Assembly (NCBI GenBank): GCA_905182985.1
Contig: CAJJDN010000073.1
Location: 132,327 to 196,326 of the forward strand
Length of the DNA stretch: 64,000 nucleotides
Origin: Paramecium sonneborni
Lineage: Eukaryota; Ciliophora; Oligohymenophorea; Peniculida; Parameciidae
Reading direction: 5' to 3'
Translations under genes and position numbers: made by a program
Shown here: in pieces, positions 24,687 through 38,000 of the stretch
Layout: every line of letters starts with the position of its first letter
Numbering within the stretch: the stretch's first letter is position 1
Notes under the pieces: model-generated
The model's input: the letters and a program-made list of their open reading frames with translations, nothing else
What the model was told of the DNA's origin: nothing
Database searches by the model: none

Positions 24687-26611
24687 TCAAAACTTGATCA
24701 TTTAATCTTCCTTTATTAATTTTTTTTATTAATAGATTTCATTAAAATAGTTTCTTCCAGGTGTGAATTTTAATTAAGATTCTTCTAAAAAATTATCTAG
24801 ATAATGTCCATTTTTATCAAAATTAATATTAGATACTTATTATTCAAAAGTTAACTTATTTTATTTATTTGCTTTAGAATTTTATAAGAATTCTAATATA
24901 CTTTATTGATAACCATCAATATAAAAATCTAAACAGATTCTCTTACACACAGGACAAGACCATTTCTTTTGTGTTAGAGATTCAATAAATTTACAAAAAC
25001 TATCTAAACAAAAACATTAAATGTGTTCACATAAAATTCCTCTACAAGGAACTTTTATTGGTAAAGTTGTAATTTAACAAATCAAACTAACTGAAATTTT
25101 GTTCACTACTATATCAGTTGATTAATTAAGATTAGAATACATGCAAATATTATCTTTCATTTATTAGGTACTAACCCATTTTGATTTGTCAAATTAATAT
25201 TGCTAGATTAATTCTGTAGAACTAATCTCTTAGATTAAAAATGCTCCAAAATAGAATAATTAATCTGTTTTAATTTAAAAATTTTTTCTATCATTTAAAT
25301 TACTAGATTAAGAACGTAATACAATTCTATATTATCCTTATTTAATATTTTTAATAGTGTAGTATTCATCTTTTCTATATTTTAAAGAACTATTCACTTT
25401 NTATCTTTACTATAATTTTCTGATAGATGAGATTATATTTCAAATGAGAAAAAAATTAATTTTTTTGGATAGAAAAAGTTATGACATGGCAATAATCCAA
25501 ATTAAAATTTTGATTGTCACAATTTTGACAAAATTATCTAAAATTGATCAAAAAACTTACTTAAGAGGCTGGAACATATCCATCAAATTTAATTATTTTA
25601 TTAATTAAATTTTATCGTATTTATTTTGAGTAAACTTAGCTTAGTTCTTTAAAAAATAAATTTAGGTTGATAAAACTAAAAAATTATAATTTTAACTAAA
25701 TCAATCATATAATCTTTTTGATTGAAAATAGTTTTAATATTAATATTCAAATAAATCATTTAAATTTTTAAGGAAAATAATAACAATACAATTGTGATTT
25801 TATGTTGAATGCTTATTTAGCTTTTTCATTATAGTGAATTCAATAATTGAAATACATATTTTATGATATTTAAATATAATTCACACATGAAATAAAATCA
25901 AAACTTGATCATTTAATCTTCCTTTATTAATTTTTTTTATTAATAGATTTCATTAAAATAGTTTCTTCCAGGTGTGAATTTTAATTAAGATTCTTCTAAA
26001 AAATTATCTAGATAATGTCCATTTTTATCAAAATTAATATTAGATACTTATTATTCAAAAGTTAACTTATTTTATTTATTTGCTTTAGAATTTTATAAGA
26101 ATTCTAATATACTTTATTGATAACCATCAATATAAAAATCTAAACAGATTCTCTTACACACAGGACAAGACCATTTCTTTTGTGTTAGAGATTCAATAAA
26201 TTTACAAAAACTATCTAAACAAAAACATTAAATGTGTTCACATAAAATTCCTCTACAAGGAACTTTTATTGGTAAAGTTGTAATTTAACAAATCAAACTA
26301 ACTGAAATTTTGTTCACTACTATATCAGTTGATTAATTAAGATTAGAATACATGCAAATATTATCTTTCATTTATTAGGTACTAACCCATTTTGATTTGT
26401 CAAATTAATATTGCTAGATTAATTCTGTAGAACTAATCTCTTAGATTAAAAATGCTCCAAAATAGAATAATTAATCTGTTTTAATTTAAAAATTTTTTCT
26501 ATCATTTAAATTACTAGATTAAGAACGTAATACAATTCTATATTATCCTTATTTAATATTTTTAATAGTGTAGTATTCATCTTTTCTATATTTTAAAGAA
26601 CTATTCACTTT
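24191..26611. repeat. Exact 1,210-bp direct duplication around N at 25401 (assembly overlap)
   Basis: Bases 24191-25400 and 25402-26611 are identical and are separated by a single N. Each copy holds the 3' half of the SIZ1-like gene and its downstream flank. This is best explained as overlapping contig ends placed next to each other without merging. Confidence 0.93.
24687..25400 (-). pseudogene. Duplicated 3' fragment of the SIZ1-like gene (assembly copy)
   Basis: This repeats the PINIT C-terminal part, SP-RING and tail of the gene at 25898-27406, and ends at the N at 25401. It has no start and no N-terminal half, so it is not a separate gene. Confidence 0.85.
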
Positions 26612-27406
26612 TAATGGTTTAAATTAGACTACTTTAATTCCATTTATCATTAAATCACCAATATCAGGCCATGATTATTCATATCTATAACCATCCAATC
26701 TAATACATCTAATATCTATAGATTAATTTAACTCTACTGAATTTAAAGTAAAATTCATAGTTGTACTTTTCTCTGACTAAGATCTAGTTTCTAAAGTTAA
26801 ACAAGCTAACATGTTTTCTACTTTATGTAATGGATCCATATTCATTAATATGCATTATGGACAAACAAAGGATGGTTATCCATCTTTTATCTTATATCTT
26901 AAGCAAGTGTTATGAAATTGAAATCTGCACATAAAGCAAATTAATATTTTAGCATTTGGAATTTATTTAGGAGTTTTAGTTTTTTAATAGATTGCACAAA
27001 CACATTTAGAAAAATCATTTTCTTTTATTTATTATTCCATTTTCTTACACTATATGTTTCTCATTTCATCATATATCTTTCTAAAATGATTTAAAACATT
27101 GCAATTCACTTTTTCAATAATCTTTTTAACTTGTTTAAATTTCTTAATGAACGGAGTATTAATAGGGATAAAACTTTAAGAAAATGCTACTGCTAATTCA
27201 TTATTTGAAGGCAAAGGTAGATTTTTAGCATAATCAAGTAATTATATTATGTATTCCTTCAATGCCATTTAAAGATTTTAATTAATCATCACCAAATAGC
27301 ATTATAACAATGAATCTTCTGATAATAAATGCTTATGCTTCTCTATTTAAATCTCTATTTGTGTTGTTCTAAACTTTTCTATTTCTTCTTATAGATTTTT
27401 AATCAT
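25898..27406 (-). CDS. SIZ1: SIZ1/PIAS-type SUMO E3 ligase (PHD, PINIT, SP-RING)
   Basis: About 500 residues with the domain order of plant SIZ1. A PHD-like finger (minus strand, about 27020-26845) shows C-x-C, then CFMC, FHNTC and CPQC. A PINIT-like region contains WPDIGDLMINGIKV. The SP-RING/MIZ finger (about 26280-26120) reads VPCRGILCEHIQCF...KKWSCPVCKRIC. SP-RING proteins bring the SUMO-loaded E2 Ubc9 to substrates, mostly in the nucleus. I chose ATG 27406 because this frame then runs to TGA at 25898 without a break. A longer N-terminus reached through a 21-nt intron near 27430-27450 is possible. I saw no SAP domain in the first ~110 residues. The 3' half is duplicated at 24687-25400 by the assembly. 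Confidence 0.85.
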
Positions 27407-27574
27407 TTTTTTGAATTATTATGCTTATGTCTTCCATTACTAACATAATCAAAAAAAAACCTGAAAATTATTTGGACATATTAAATTGTAAATACAAAGT
27501 TATTTTACTTTATAAAAAATATTGATAAAAATACTTAAATTATTTTTAAATAAAAGACTTAATAAATGGAATTA

Positions 27575-27868
27575 TCAACACTACATTCTAGAATAATTAT
27601 CATTTATCTTTTTTTTTAAATAATTTTCAAAAAGTATTTCTAATAATTCTATTTTCATTATTTCTTTTTTAGCTCCTTTCATTCTGATAATTATTCATCT
27701 CAATGAACTTTTTTGATATCTACTAAATAAAATTATTTCTTTTTTATTCATTCATCTCAAAACTAGAATAAGAGATTAAATGGATAATTTAGGGCTTCTT
27801 TGACTCTAATTATACCCATAATATGCTTTATTAATTTTTGAAAATTCTTAAAGAACCTTTTTTAGAAA
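27575..27868 (-). CDS. Possible small gene, frame-broken, unknown
   Basis: Minus-strand text reads like protein in three frames in succession: LNFQKRFFKNFQKLIKHIMG and KEALNYPFNLLFQF, then EMNEQKRNNFIQQISKKFIEM, then KGAKKEIMKIELLEILFENY, ending at TGA 27575. Two one-base shifts are needed. No start is certain and no family is recognised. It may be a small helical protein or a remnant; the call is tentative. Confidence 0.25.
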
Positions 27869-28330
27869 TTCAATTGTTCATTTAATCCTTAAACTAAAGT
27901 TTTATTTTTTATTTATTCAAAATATATATGTCTGGAAGAGAAACAATTTTTATCAATCTATTATTTATGAAACCCATATTGATTTAATTATCTTTTAACT
28001 TAAAAGGTTTGAATGTGTGATAAAAATAAAAAAGTTTGACTATTTGCAATGTACACTCAAAATTGATATTACTAATAAATCTACATTAAGAATTTTGAAT
28101 TTGTCCCCTTCATTATTACTTCTAATAATATTGATGATTCTGTTCCCATTTAAGTCTTTAAATTAACTACTTCGAATATTTCAATTAGGCTTAATAAAAT
28201 CTGAGACTCTTTTTTTAATACATAAATCTGAAATATTATTATTTAAATTATTCAGGTTTGGGATTATGAACTTTTATATTTTTATGTAATTTAATAAATT
28301 TTGATACTTGATAATTTTCAAATTGATTTA
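27869..28330. other. Intergenic stretch, nothing recognised
   Basis: About 460 AT-rich bases upstream of the PAS-membrane gene. The longest plus-strand ORF here is about 35 codons. No repeat or RNA gene was seen. Confidence 0.5.
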
Positions 28331-31300
28331 ATGAAGAAGGAAAAAAAGAAATAAAAATAAAAAAGTACTTTGGATGAAAGATTTATTGAATTTTATATTT
28401 AAGTTAGAGTCTTATGTGAACATTACTTTGTGAAATTCAATAACAAAATAACCCATATAGTATTGATTTTTTCAGCCATTTAAGAATCTAGCTTTTTATT
28501 GTTGAATTATCAAGATGAATTTTTCAAAAAAGGAATCAAGTTTTTTACTTTTATTAAAGAAATTTCTTTAGCCTCTCGAATAAAATTAAGTTCAAATAAT
28601 GAGTTTAAGGAAATTAGCTACCTAATACCTTTATGTATTACATTAATATATTAAATATTACTAACATATTTATTCATTATACATTTGGGAAAAAATAAAA
28701 AATAACATAGGCTGAGTGAATTTTTAAGAACATAAAATAGATTAATTTAAATTCTTTTAAGAATTTTTTCATATTTTCATTCATTGCTCTATTATATTAT
28801 CATAATTCCATTGACTGAATTAACATTGGATTCCATATTTTATAATGCATAAAGTCCATCCATCAATATGATTCATTTATCATTTTCAATAATAACACTA
28901 ATTTTAGTGATATCGAACTTCTTAATTTAAATGTTTTGCAATTTAGAATCAATTCTAATTAATCCTCATAATATGTAGATGTTATAAGCAACTTTTAGCA
29001 ATTATTGGAAATCTTTATTAAATCTTATTATATTAGTGATTGATCAAATGGAAAGTTCAAATGTTACCAAATTTTACTTAATTTTCAGTATAATATTAAT
29101 CAAACAATCAAGTAATTTTTGGGCTTTAATATGGAGTTATCCTAATTTACATCATCGATAGAAAATTGAAATATAATGTAATTTTTTTCAAGTAACTATT
29201 GCTATAATACTATTTATTAATCAGGTTTCAGAGTAAAAATAAGATACTTATGATGTTTTATTAATTTTATTAATTTCACCAATTTTAAATGAAATTATTT
29301 AGAATTACGAAATTAAATAATATGAATTTTTAATGTTAAATAACAGTTCAAAAATTACAGCTGATATGTTACAATATAAAATTGGTAATATTATATATGA
29401 ATATGGTAATTTGTAATCAAATTACTTGTAAGATACTAAAAAAATCACTTATATTAATTACTTTAAGCAAACTCATTTAGATGAATGTGAAGATTCTAAA
29501 TGTCAATGTAGGAGATAGATGATTTCATTTGAAGATACTATTTCTTTATACTTAAAAGATTAAGTGAAGAGTTTCGATTAAATAATATCAAAAACAAAAG
29601 ATGATTCTGCTCGTTAATCATATTTCTTGCATTATTTATCTTTAATTAATTATTTAGGATTGAATACTAAAGCCTTTTAATAATCAAATTTTTTAGCTTA
29701 ACTTGATAGTGAATAGATTTAATTTAGTTCATCTGCCTCTCATGGTGTTAATTATTAATTTAATAATCAAAAAAGTGATAAAAAAGAATAAAACAATAGT
29801 TCAGATGGTAAAAGTCATTCTCTCTAGAAATCTAAGTTTGGAGGTGAAAAAAATTAAACAAATCCTACTCATATCAAATTAAATCATATGGGTTTTATTT
29901 CTAAATAAAAACTATATTTAATATAAGAATAAATTAAATAATCTATGAGTATGGGATTTTCTAAATAATCTGCTTAATTTTCTGAAAATTTAGAACATGC
30001 TGTTAAATTATTTTTATAAAGTGAAGAGAATAATAAAAGATTAAGAAAGAAAGTAGTGAAAATGATTAATAGGAAAAGAGAATTCTTTAATAATTTAAAT
30101 CAATTAAGTAATGATCTCATTCTATTTGATGCTGGTAAAAAGCTACTAATTTAAATGAATGAACTTGAAGATCAATTATATAGATTATATGATTAATTTC
30201 CAAGTTAAAAAATGCAAGCATTAAATACTTTTTATTAATCAGAAATTATGAATAATTATTTTTCAGCCTTTAAATTAGCAACTATTGCTTCAATATCAGA
30301 TGAAAAATTATTAAAAATGTAATCTTAAACCAATTTTGATTTGTTTTCTAATAAAATAGACTACCTAATTATTGGATTTGATTAACAATCACATAAATTA
30401 ACAGTAAGAAGTGGTTCAAATTTGATTCACTAATTTTTTGGTTTATCTTAAGATTCATTTAAAATGATAGGCTAAATTAATTCAATTTTACCTTAAGGAT
30501 TTGAAATAGTACATGAGAAATTAGTCGCTAATTTTTTATAACATGGAGTATCTAAATACTTTAGATAAATTAATTTAAATTTTTGTCAATATCAATAAAG
30601 ATTTATCAAAACAGTAGATTTTTTTTATGATATTAATTTTATGAATTTAGATGATTTAACATTTGCTTGTTTCCTTTAAAATGTTGAAACTCAAAGTGTC
30701 TATTTATTTTCTTTATCAAATCATAAAATATCAGGAATATCAAAAAACTTTATAAATAAATTGGGTTATAGTAGTAAATTAAATAAAGAACTAGCCCAGG
30801 CATTTCAAAAAGTCCCAATAAGCAAAGTGTTTCCAAAAATCTCGCTAATACTAGAAGCCAATATCACTAAAGCATCTGATTTTAATTAAGATATCTTGGA
30901 TGTTACTTAAATTAGTGAATACTCTATGCAAATGTATATTCCAATAGCCTTGCTTTTAGAAAACAACTCAAAAATAAATTGGGAAAACTAGGATCATTTA
31001 ACTAATTATTAAGTAGATTGCATTTTGCATATTAGAAATTTTAAAACTGAACTAAACTATATTATTGTTGAAATTAAAGAAATTAAAAAATAATCTAAAA
31101 CAGAAAATACTACTCCTGAACCTTAAATGACATTAGGATATAACTCAAATTAAGAATTTGAAAGTTTTAATGCTTATGAATTTGAGTAGGAAGATTTAGA
31201 ATTTGCAGTAAATATGCCTAAAGCAATTGAATTATATGCATTGGAAGATTAAACTGTAAATATAGATAATTAGGATAATTTAGATCAATTTGAGTATCAT

Positions 31301-33620
31301 TCAAATAAATTGAGAGTAAATGAAAAAAGTGTAAATTAATCATATCAATAACCATATTAAAATTAATCTATGATGAGTCCAAAAGATAGTGGTTTAAGAT
31401 TAATTGAAAATAAAAATCCTGATTTTAATGTAACTTAAATAAAAGTTAAATAATATTCAAATAAATAATAATTCTTTAAGTCAGCAGAATAGATTGAATA
31501 GGAAGAGTAATCTTCTTCATTTCAGTAAATTAGCGAAATAAAAAAGGATCAAATGTTGGAAAATTAAGTTGATAAGCTTTAATACGATGATATTGATCAA
31601 GAATTATAAGAGAATATCAGAATGTAAATGTAGATGGACTCAAAAGAATAAAAAATAGTTCATGTTGATGATATTGGTTCATAAGTAAGTTCAATAGCTG
31701 GATTAAAGAAATCAAAATACTCAAAAAAGTATGATTTAATAGAAAAATTAATAAATTCAACTAAATTTTCAAAAAAATTTAAGATAATGTTGGTATTTGT
31801 GATTATAATGTTTATTTTATTTTTAATATTTAGTGGAGTAATGCTATATTATTCAAATGATGATTTAAATCGATTTTTGGAAGAATTAGATTTAATTTAG
31901 ATAAAATCTAATATAATTGGGCCAGTTAATAAATATATAGTTTCTTAAAATTCCTTAACAAATTATATTATTTTAAAAATATCAAATTTGACACCAGAAC
32001 TTGAATTAGATAAAATGTTATATTCAATAAAAGATATAAATTTTACTTATTTTGAATTGAAAGATAGTTTTACAAAATAGCTTTCAAATCCTTATTTGAA
32101 TCCATTTTTTGAAGATAAATACTTCAATATTATTGTAGGAAAGTATCCAGATACAATGAATTATTCAATATCAGCAAGAGAATCAATGTATTTATATTTG
32201 GAAGCATGCTACAATTTTATAAATATAGATTATATCAATATAATTTAATTAGATTTAACTCAAGGTTTTTTAGTTTTTTTATATGCTAATTATCAAACAT
32301 ATGTAGAATAATTGAAAATTTTAAATGAAGAAATGGTTAATTACTCAATATTTCGATCATATAATGTTTAGGATAAATGGAATTATCTTTTAATTCCAAT
32401 TATTATAGTTTGTTTTTTATTATTGTTTATTTCTTTTACATTTTATAAGGCTTATCTAAATTAATATGATAATTTTCTACAACTTTTCAATTTTATAGAT
32501 GTTGTATGGTTGCAAAGAGACATAGATAGATATAGAGGAATAGCCTCATTATTAATTAAAGATTCAGATGTTTTATTTAAATATTAATTTGATATTGATA
32601 TTAAGGAGAAATTTTTAGCCGCTGAAGATATAAGAAAGGAAAAGATTGCTCAAAATTAAAAAAACAATAAATAAAAGTAGAAAGGTTAAATAGCTAATAT
32701 GAACTAAAAAATGTCAATTATACCATCAATGTTAACATTTACATTTACATTTGGAATATGTTTTATATTTTGTTTTATTACAAATTCTTTGGGTAGAAAT
32801 TACTTTTTAAAATATCCTGATACAACATTATTTTTTAACTCTTTATCAGATCTATGTATAGCAGTAAGTGGAATATTCTCAATGAGAGAAGTTACTTATT
32901 ACTAAAAGTTTCCATTAGCAACTGTCTTCTACTTTTTACCAGATAAAAATGCAACATTTTTTGTGTAAAATTTCTTTGATCAAATAGAAATAATAAATAA
33001 TTTCTTATCTTTAATAGCATAGATGGATTAATCTAAATACATAACATCTGATGAATTTATTTCAGAAATGGATCTAATTATGAGTACAGATGTATGTTAA
33101 TTCTTGCCTGAGGTAATTATAATATTTTTATCATTAGAATAAAATAGAAATGGCCTAAAAACATTGTGATGCTGTTTATTAAGGAGTGTTACGTAAAGGT
33201 TTTTAGGCAGCAGGAACCACCATAAGAAATAACTTACTTACTGAATTTGATTAAACAAAAGGTTTTACTCTAAAAGTATATACTATTTAACAGGAATTAG
33301 AGGCTGGTTTGATATTATATGATACAATCTCAGTTTTGAAAAAGCAATTTCAAAATTAGTTGAAAAATTCAACAGATGAATTGATTACATAAATTTTGGT
33401 AAATAATTTTAAATAAAAATCTTAGATAATAAATTTGATATTTATCATAATAATAGTTTTGATTATTGTATTAATCTTTACTAAGATACTATCATATTTT
33501 AAATGGGAATTCAATTTAATGAAGAGATTTTTATTGTTATTACCTCAATAATCATTATTTTTAGATAATTAATTGGATAGAACAATCAGATAAATGGTTG
33601 TTAAAGATGATTTAACTTGA
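28331..33620 (+). CDS. Giant multi-membrane PAS-domain protein (TmcB-like family), intact
   Basis: A single frame from ATG 28331 runs for over 1,590 codons to a 25-nt intron at 33113-33137, then to TGA 33618-33620, giving about 1,750 residues. The N-terminal ~380 residues form many membrane helices (YLIPLCITLIYQILLTYLF; LILLISPILNEII). The motif HLDECEDSKCQC lies at 29474-29509. A PAS-like domain follows at about 30350-30700 (IDYLIIGFDQQSHKLTV; INSILPQGFEIVHEKL; DDLTFACFLQ). An acidic, Gln-rich linker leads to further helices (IIMFILFLIFSGVMLYY; PSMLTFTFTFGICFIF) and the ending LLLLPQQSLFLDN. It shares the order of domains and the H-x4-C-x4-C-x-C motif with the minus-strand gene at 16085-21657. 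A membrane sensor role is inferred from the PAS domain. Confidence 0.82.
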
Positions 33621-33690
33621 GAATATAAGTATAAGTTTGGATTATTTATTATAAATAAAAAATTGTAAAATAAATATATTCTAAAAATAT

Positions 33691-34888
33691 ATGATGAACA
33701 TCCAACAGTATCAAAATTACTTCCCATATGTAAATGAAGCATAAGTATAATTCTAAGGGGATATAGAATAAGCAAGTATAATTATAATTTTATGAATTCA
33801 GAATAGAGCTAAGGTTCAAATTATAATGAGTTTAATATAATTCAATAGAATTTTTATGCAGCAACATTTCCTCCTTATTAATTTGAGTTTGTATAAGATC
33901 ATGAGATACCAAGTCAAATAAAAAATAAAAAAAATAAAAAACATAAGTAATTGATTTTAATGTAATTGTAAAAGGAATAACGATTAAAAGGGGTTGCTAC
34001 CAAAGACTTTAGAATCAGACAAGTAGTTTGTAGAAGATCAATAACAATTAGTAATTTAGCCAGATTAGATGTACAATATTAGATTCATAATTTTAGTATG
34101 AAACAACCATATCCAGTATTCCATTACACTTAAGGAAATCCTATGCCTAAACTTCAATCAGACATTGTTTCTAATCCACATTAGGATGGTTAAGGTTCTT
34201 AAGAGGGTTCTTAATAGACTTAAAAATAGAAAGGACAACATTGTCAAATAAAAAAACCTAAGAAAGAAAACATAAATACTGGACATTGGTCAACTGATGA
34301 ACATTCAACATATATATCCTTTTTATAGTAATATGAGGATATAATGACATCTTCTATGATGAAGAAAACATCAAAAATATTCAAATAAATGAGTGAATTA
34401 ATTGGAACAAGAACACCAAGTTAATGTAGAAGTCATCATTAGAAATTTAATCCTTATGCTTTAAGAGGAGAAAATGGAAAACGTTTACCAAGAGCTGAAA
34501 GAAGTAGAGCAGGAAGAAAAAAGAAGAATCCTTAAACTGATTTACCAAAAGCATGTAATAATTATATTGTATTATTAAAGAAGAAGCAAATATGATGCCA
34601 AATTATGAGACACATGATCCTTATTATTATATGATGTTGGAATAACATAAATATTATTATTCTAATCTTTCATAAGAATTATGGAATTAATAACATGAAA
34701 TTGAATAACATCCAAGTATAAAAAAGGAAGAAGAAAATGACTTCATTAATAATCCTCATTTTTAATAACTTCAATAAGAATATGAAGAATGTTTAAAATA
34801 TAATTTACCTTTTATTTAAAGAAATGGAATCTAATCAGATTACAATTTTGATGCTAGAAACCAAGCCCTAAACGATTTATTAATATGA
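33691..34888 (+). CDS. Myb/SANT DNA-binding domain protein
   Basis: The central part carries one Myb/SANT-type domain: GHWSTDEHSTYISFLQQYE, then KKTSKIFKQMSELIGTRT, then SQCRSHHQKFNP. This helix-turn-helix with the ending SQCRSHHQKF is a form common in ciliates and suggests a nuclear DNA-binding protein. Before it is a Gln/Lys-rich segment with KGVATKDFRIRQVVCRRSI; after it come an Arg/Lys-rich stretch and an acidic Tyr-rich tail (EECLKYNLPFIQRNGI). The frame changes near 33770, after MMNIQQYQNYFPYVNEA, are unresolved. A second break is solved by a 26-nt GTA...AAG intron at 34555-34580. TGA is at 34886-34888, giving about 385 residues. Confidence 0.75.
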
Positions 34889-35024
34889 TTATTATGTATA
34901 ATAAATTAAGATCATTAAATTTTCAACTTAGATTTTTATATATCAATTACCTACTTTTAACAACACATTCAATGTGATTATTATATATATTTCAATTAAA
35001 ATCCATTTTAGCATTACATATTAC

Positions 35025-38000
35025 ATGTTGCATTCTTATACAGAAAAATAAAGAGTAAGATTTCAAGAGAACAGGTTTCGCTATTTAAACCAAGCGTAAC
35101 CTGATGAAAGTGTTTCCTCAAATACTGACTTAGAATCTTAATAAAAGGATATTAGAGTGAGATTAGAGAGATCTTCAAAAAAAAAGGTCTCCGTTAAAAT
35201 TCGAAATCTCGACATTGATAGTGATATTATTAAAGAAGAAGATAGTGAGGATTATAATAGTGAGTCATAATCTTAGAATCACAATTAGAAATCCGAAGCA
35301 GTTCTTAATCTTATCTAAGAAGAAGAAATTGATAGTCCTTTCAAAAGCAGGATTAATTAAAACCAAGAAATACTTTGGAAATCTAGTAATCAAGAAAGTC
35401 AACAAGTAGAAGTTCAATTATTTAATACACCCAAACAAAATTTATAAGTGGAATCTCCAAAACTTGAAAATGCTATTAAATCTTATAAAAATCTTAATTC
35501 TATTAATAGTCTATACTCTCCAGTCAAAGGATTTTAATAACTCATTAAGAATGACAATACTATCTATCAACATTACAATATTTTTTAAAAATTATTCCTT
35601 TATCATATATTTTGTTATATGAAACAAATGAAAGGACTTATCGAATCATCAAATCAAAAAATAAGTATAGTTCATCTGCCAAAATAAGCTTTTAAAGATT
35701 CAATCTAATATAATCTCAAAAAAGTATATGAGTAAATTAAAAAGAATGTAAGCGTTTTGATAAATATTATTCTTAGGAATTTTACAACTTTAACAACAGA
35801 TCCTTATTTAAGTTATTTTTCTGGCAAGATAACAAAGGTGTAACAATTATTATTGTAATACTTGCAATGTTTGAGACATACTCTAGATTTGTTATGGCTA
35901 TTTTAACTGAAACTTTAATTGCTGCAGTTACAAGAAATGATATGAAAAGTGCATATTTATAGGCTTTAGCTTTAGCAATACTTTCATTACTTGCTTTAAT
36001 GAGTAAACATTAATAATAGTATAAATAATTCAGTTAAATTAGATATTTGATAAGTAATTTCGCTACTAAAATTAGAATGGTTTTTATCAATTTAATTTAT
36101 GATAAAGTAATTGAATTGAATTCAACATAAATTTAAATGTTAAATGTAGGAAAAATAATGAATCTAGTTAGTAGTGATCTCAATGTTATAGAATATCAAT
36201 TGGCCTTCATTTATTAAGTAGCCGTTATTCCAGGATCATTGTTATTTACTGCTATTATCTTATGGGTAAAAATCTTATAAATTTTAGTTAAGATTTGATG
36301 GTCCTCTAGGATTAGTAGCTATATTATTTTGTGCTATTTTATATCCTTTATAAATTCTCATTTAGAATATAAATAAGAAATTATTACTTAAAACTCGTAA
36401 GTTGTAAGATGAAAGGATATAAGTATGATATAATTACTTAAGATAGTAAACCAACACAGTAATAGAAGGTATAAAATATATTAAAATATATGTTTGGGAG
36501 AAGATATTTGAAAAAAAGATAAATACAATAAGAAAAAAAGAATTTATATATTATCTAAATATTCATGTTTTAAATCTATTAGATCGTTCTTTTAACTTTA
36601 GTGTGCATATTTGGGGATCATTTTGTTTTATTTTAATATTATATACCTCTAATACTAATCTAACAATATCTACTATAATGGGAACAATTTAATTAATGTC
36701 AATGATTAAATATTATTGCATATTTTAAGTGTCTTATGCTTTTTAGGCTTTAATGAATTTTAGTGTTATATTTTCAAGAGTATCTGAGATTCTGAAACAA
36801 TAAATAAATAACATTACTACAATAGATCAATTTAGAACTACTTTTACTACATATGATGTTCCATAATAACCAATGCAATAATTGTTAATGGATAGAAGTC
36901 GAGGACTTAATCGTAAAGGTAGTCTAACATTATAATCAACATCTCTTTGTTCTATAAGTTAATATTATGGAAAATGGTCTAAGGATGGTCCCTTTGTAAT
37001 AAGTTAAATTAACTTAGAAATTAGAACTGGAGAGATTATTGGTATTATTGGAAAGGTAGGAGCAGGTAAATCTACACTTTTAGCTGCCATTCTTTAAGAA
37101 TTGCCATATTATGAAGGAAATGTTTCTTATTAAAAAAAAGTTAAGTTCGCTTATGTTGAATAGGATCCATTCATTTATACAGGAACAATTAAAGAGAATA
37201 TTTTATTTGGAAAAGATTATGATTAAGTACTCTATCTAAAAGTATTGGAAGTAAGTTGTTTAGATTAAGATGTATTATCATTTAGATAAGGTGACAAAAC
37301 AGAAATAGGGGAAAAAGGGGCAAATTTATCAGGAGGATAAAGAGCAAGATTAAGTTTAGCAAGAGCATTATATTCTTAAGCTGATTTATATCTTTTTGAT
37401 GATCCTCTATCAGCTGTTGATTCTAAAGTAGCTGGTAAAATATTTGACAGTGCTATCAAAGATTTTATATTTAAATTTCAACCCAATTATAGACCATCAT
37501 TAATTAAAACTCATGAAGCTTTTATTTAATAAACACCAGCAGTCATTTTAGCTACACATTAAATTTCATATGCATTAGAATGTGATTATGTAGTAATACT
37601 TGATGGAGGTATAATCACACATTAAGGATAAAAAAATAAAATGAAAAAATATATCTTAGAAATTACTAGTGCTCATACAAGCAGCAGTAATATTGATAAT
37701 CCAGTTAGATCATTAAAAATTAGAAGACCTAGCAAATTAACTAATAAAATTGTCAATTAAATCTAAAAATATAATAAAGATCAAACTTCAGCTTTATATA
37801 TTACTGAAGATCAAAATTAATCTGATGCTAATTTTGATACTTATAAAAGATATTTTAGTTATTGGAAACCTTTTTTATTAATATTTCTCATTTTGGGCTA
37901 AAATGTAGCTAGTGAAATTATTAATAATTACTATTATAAAGAAATGGCTTCATTTAATGAAAATACATCCAAAAATAATGATTAAACATTTTACAATGCA

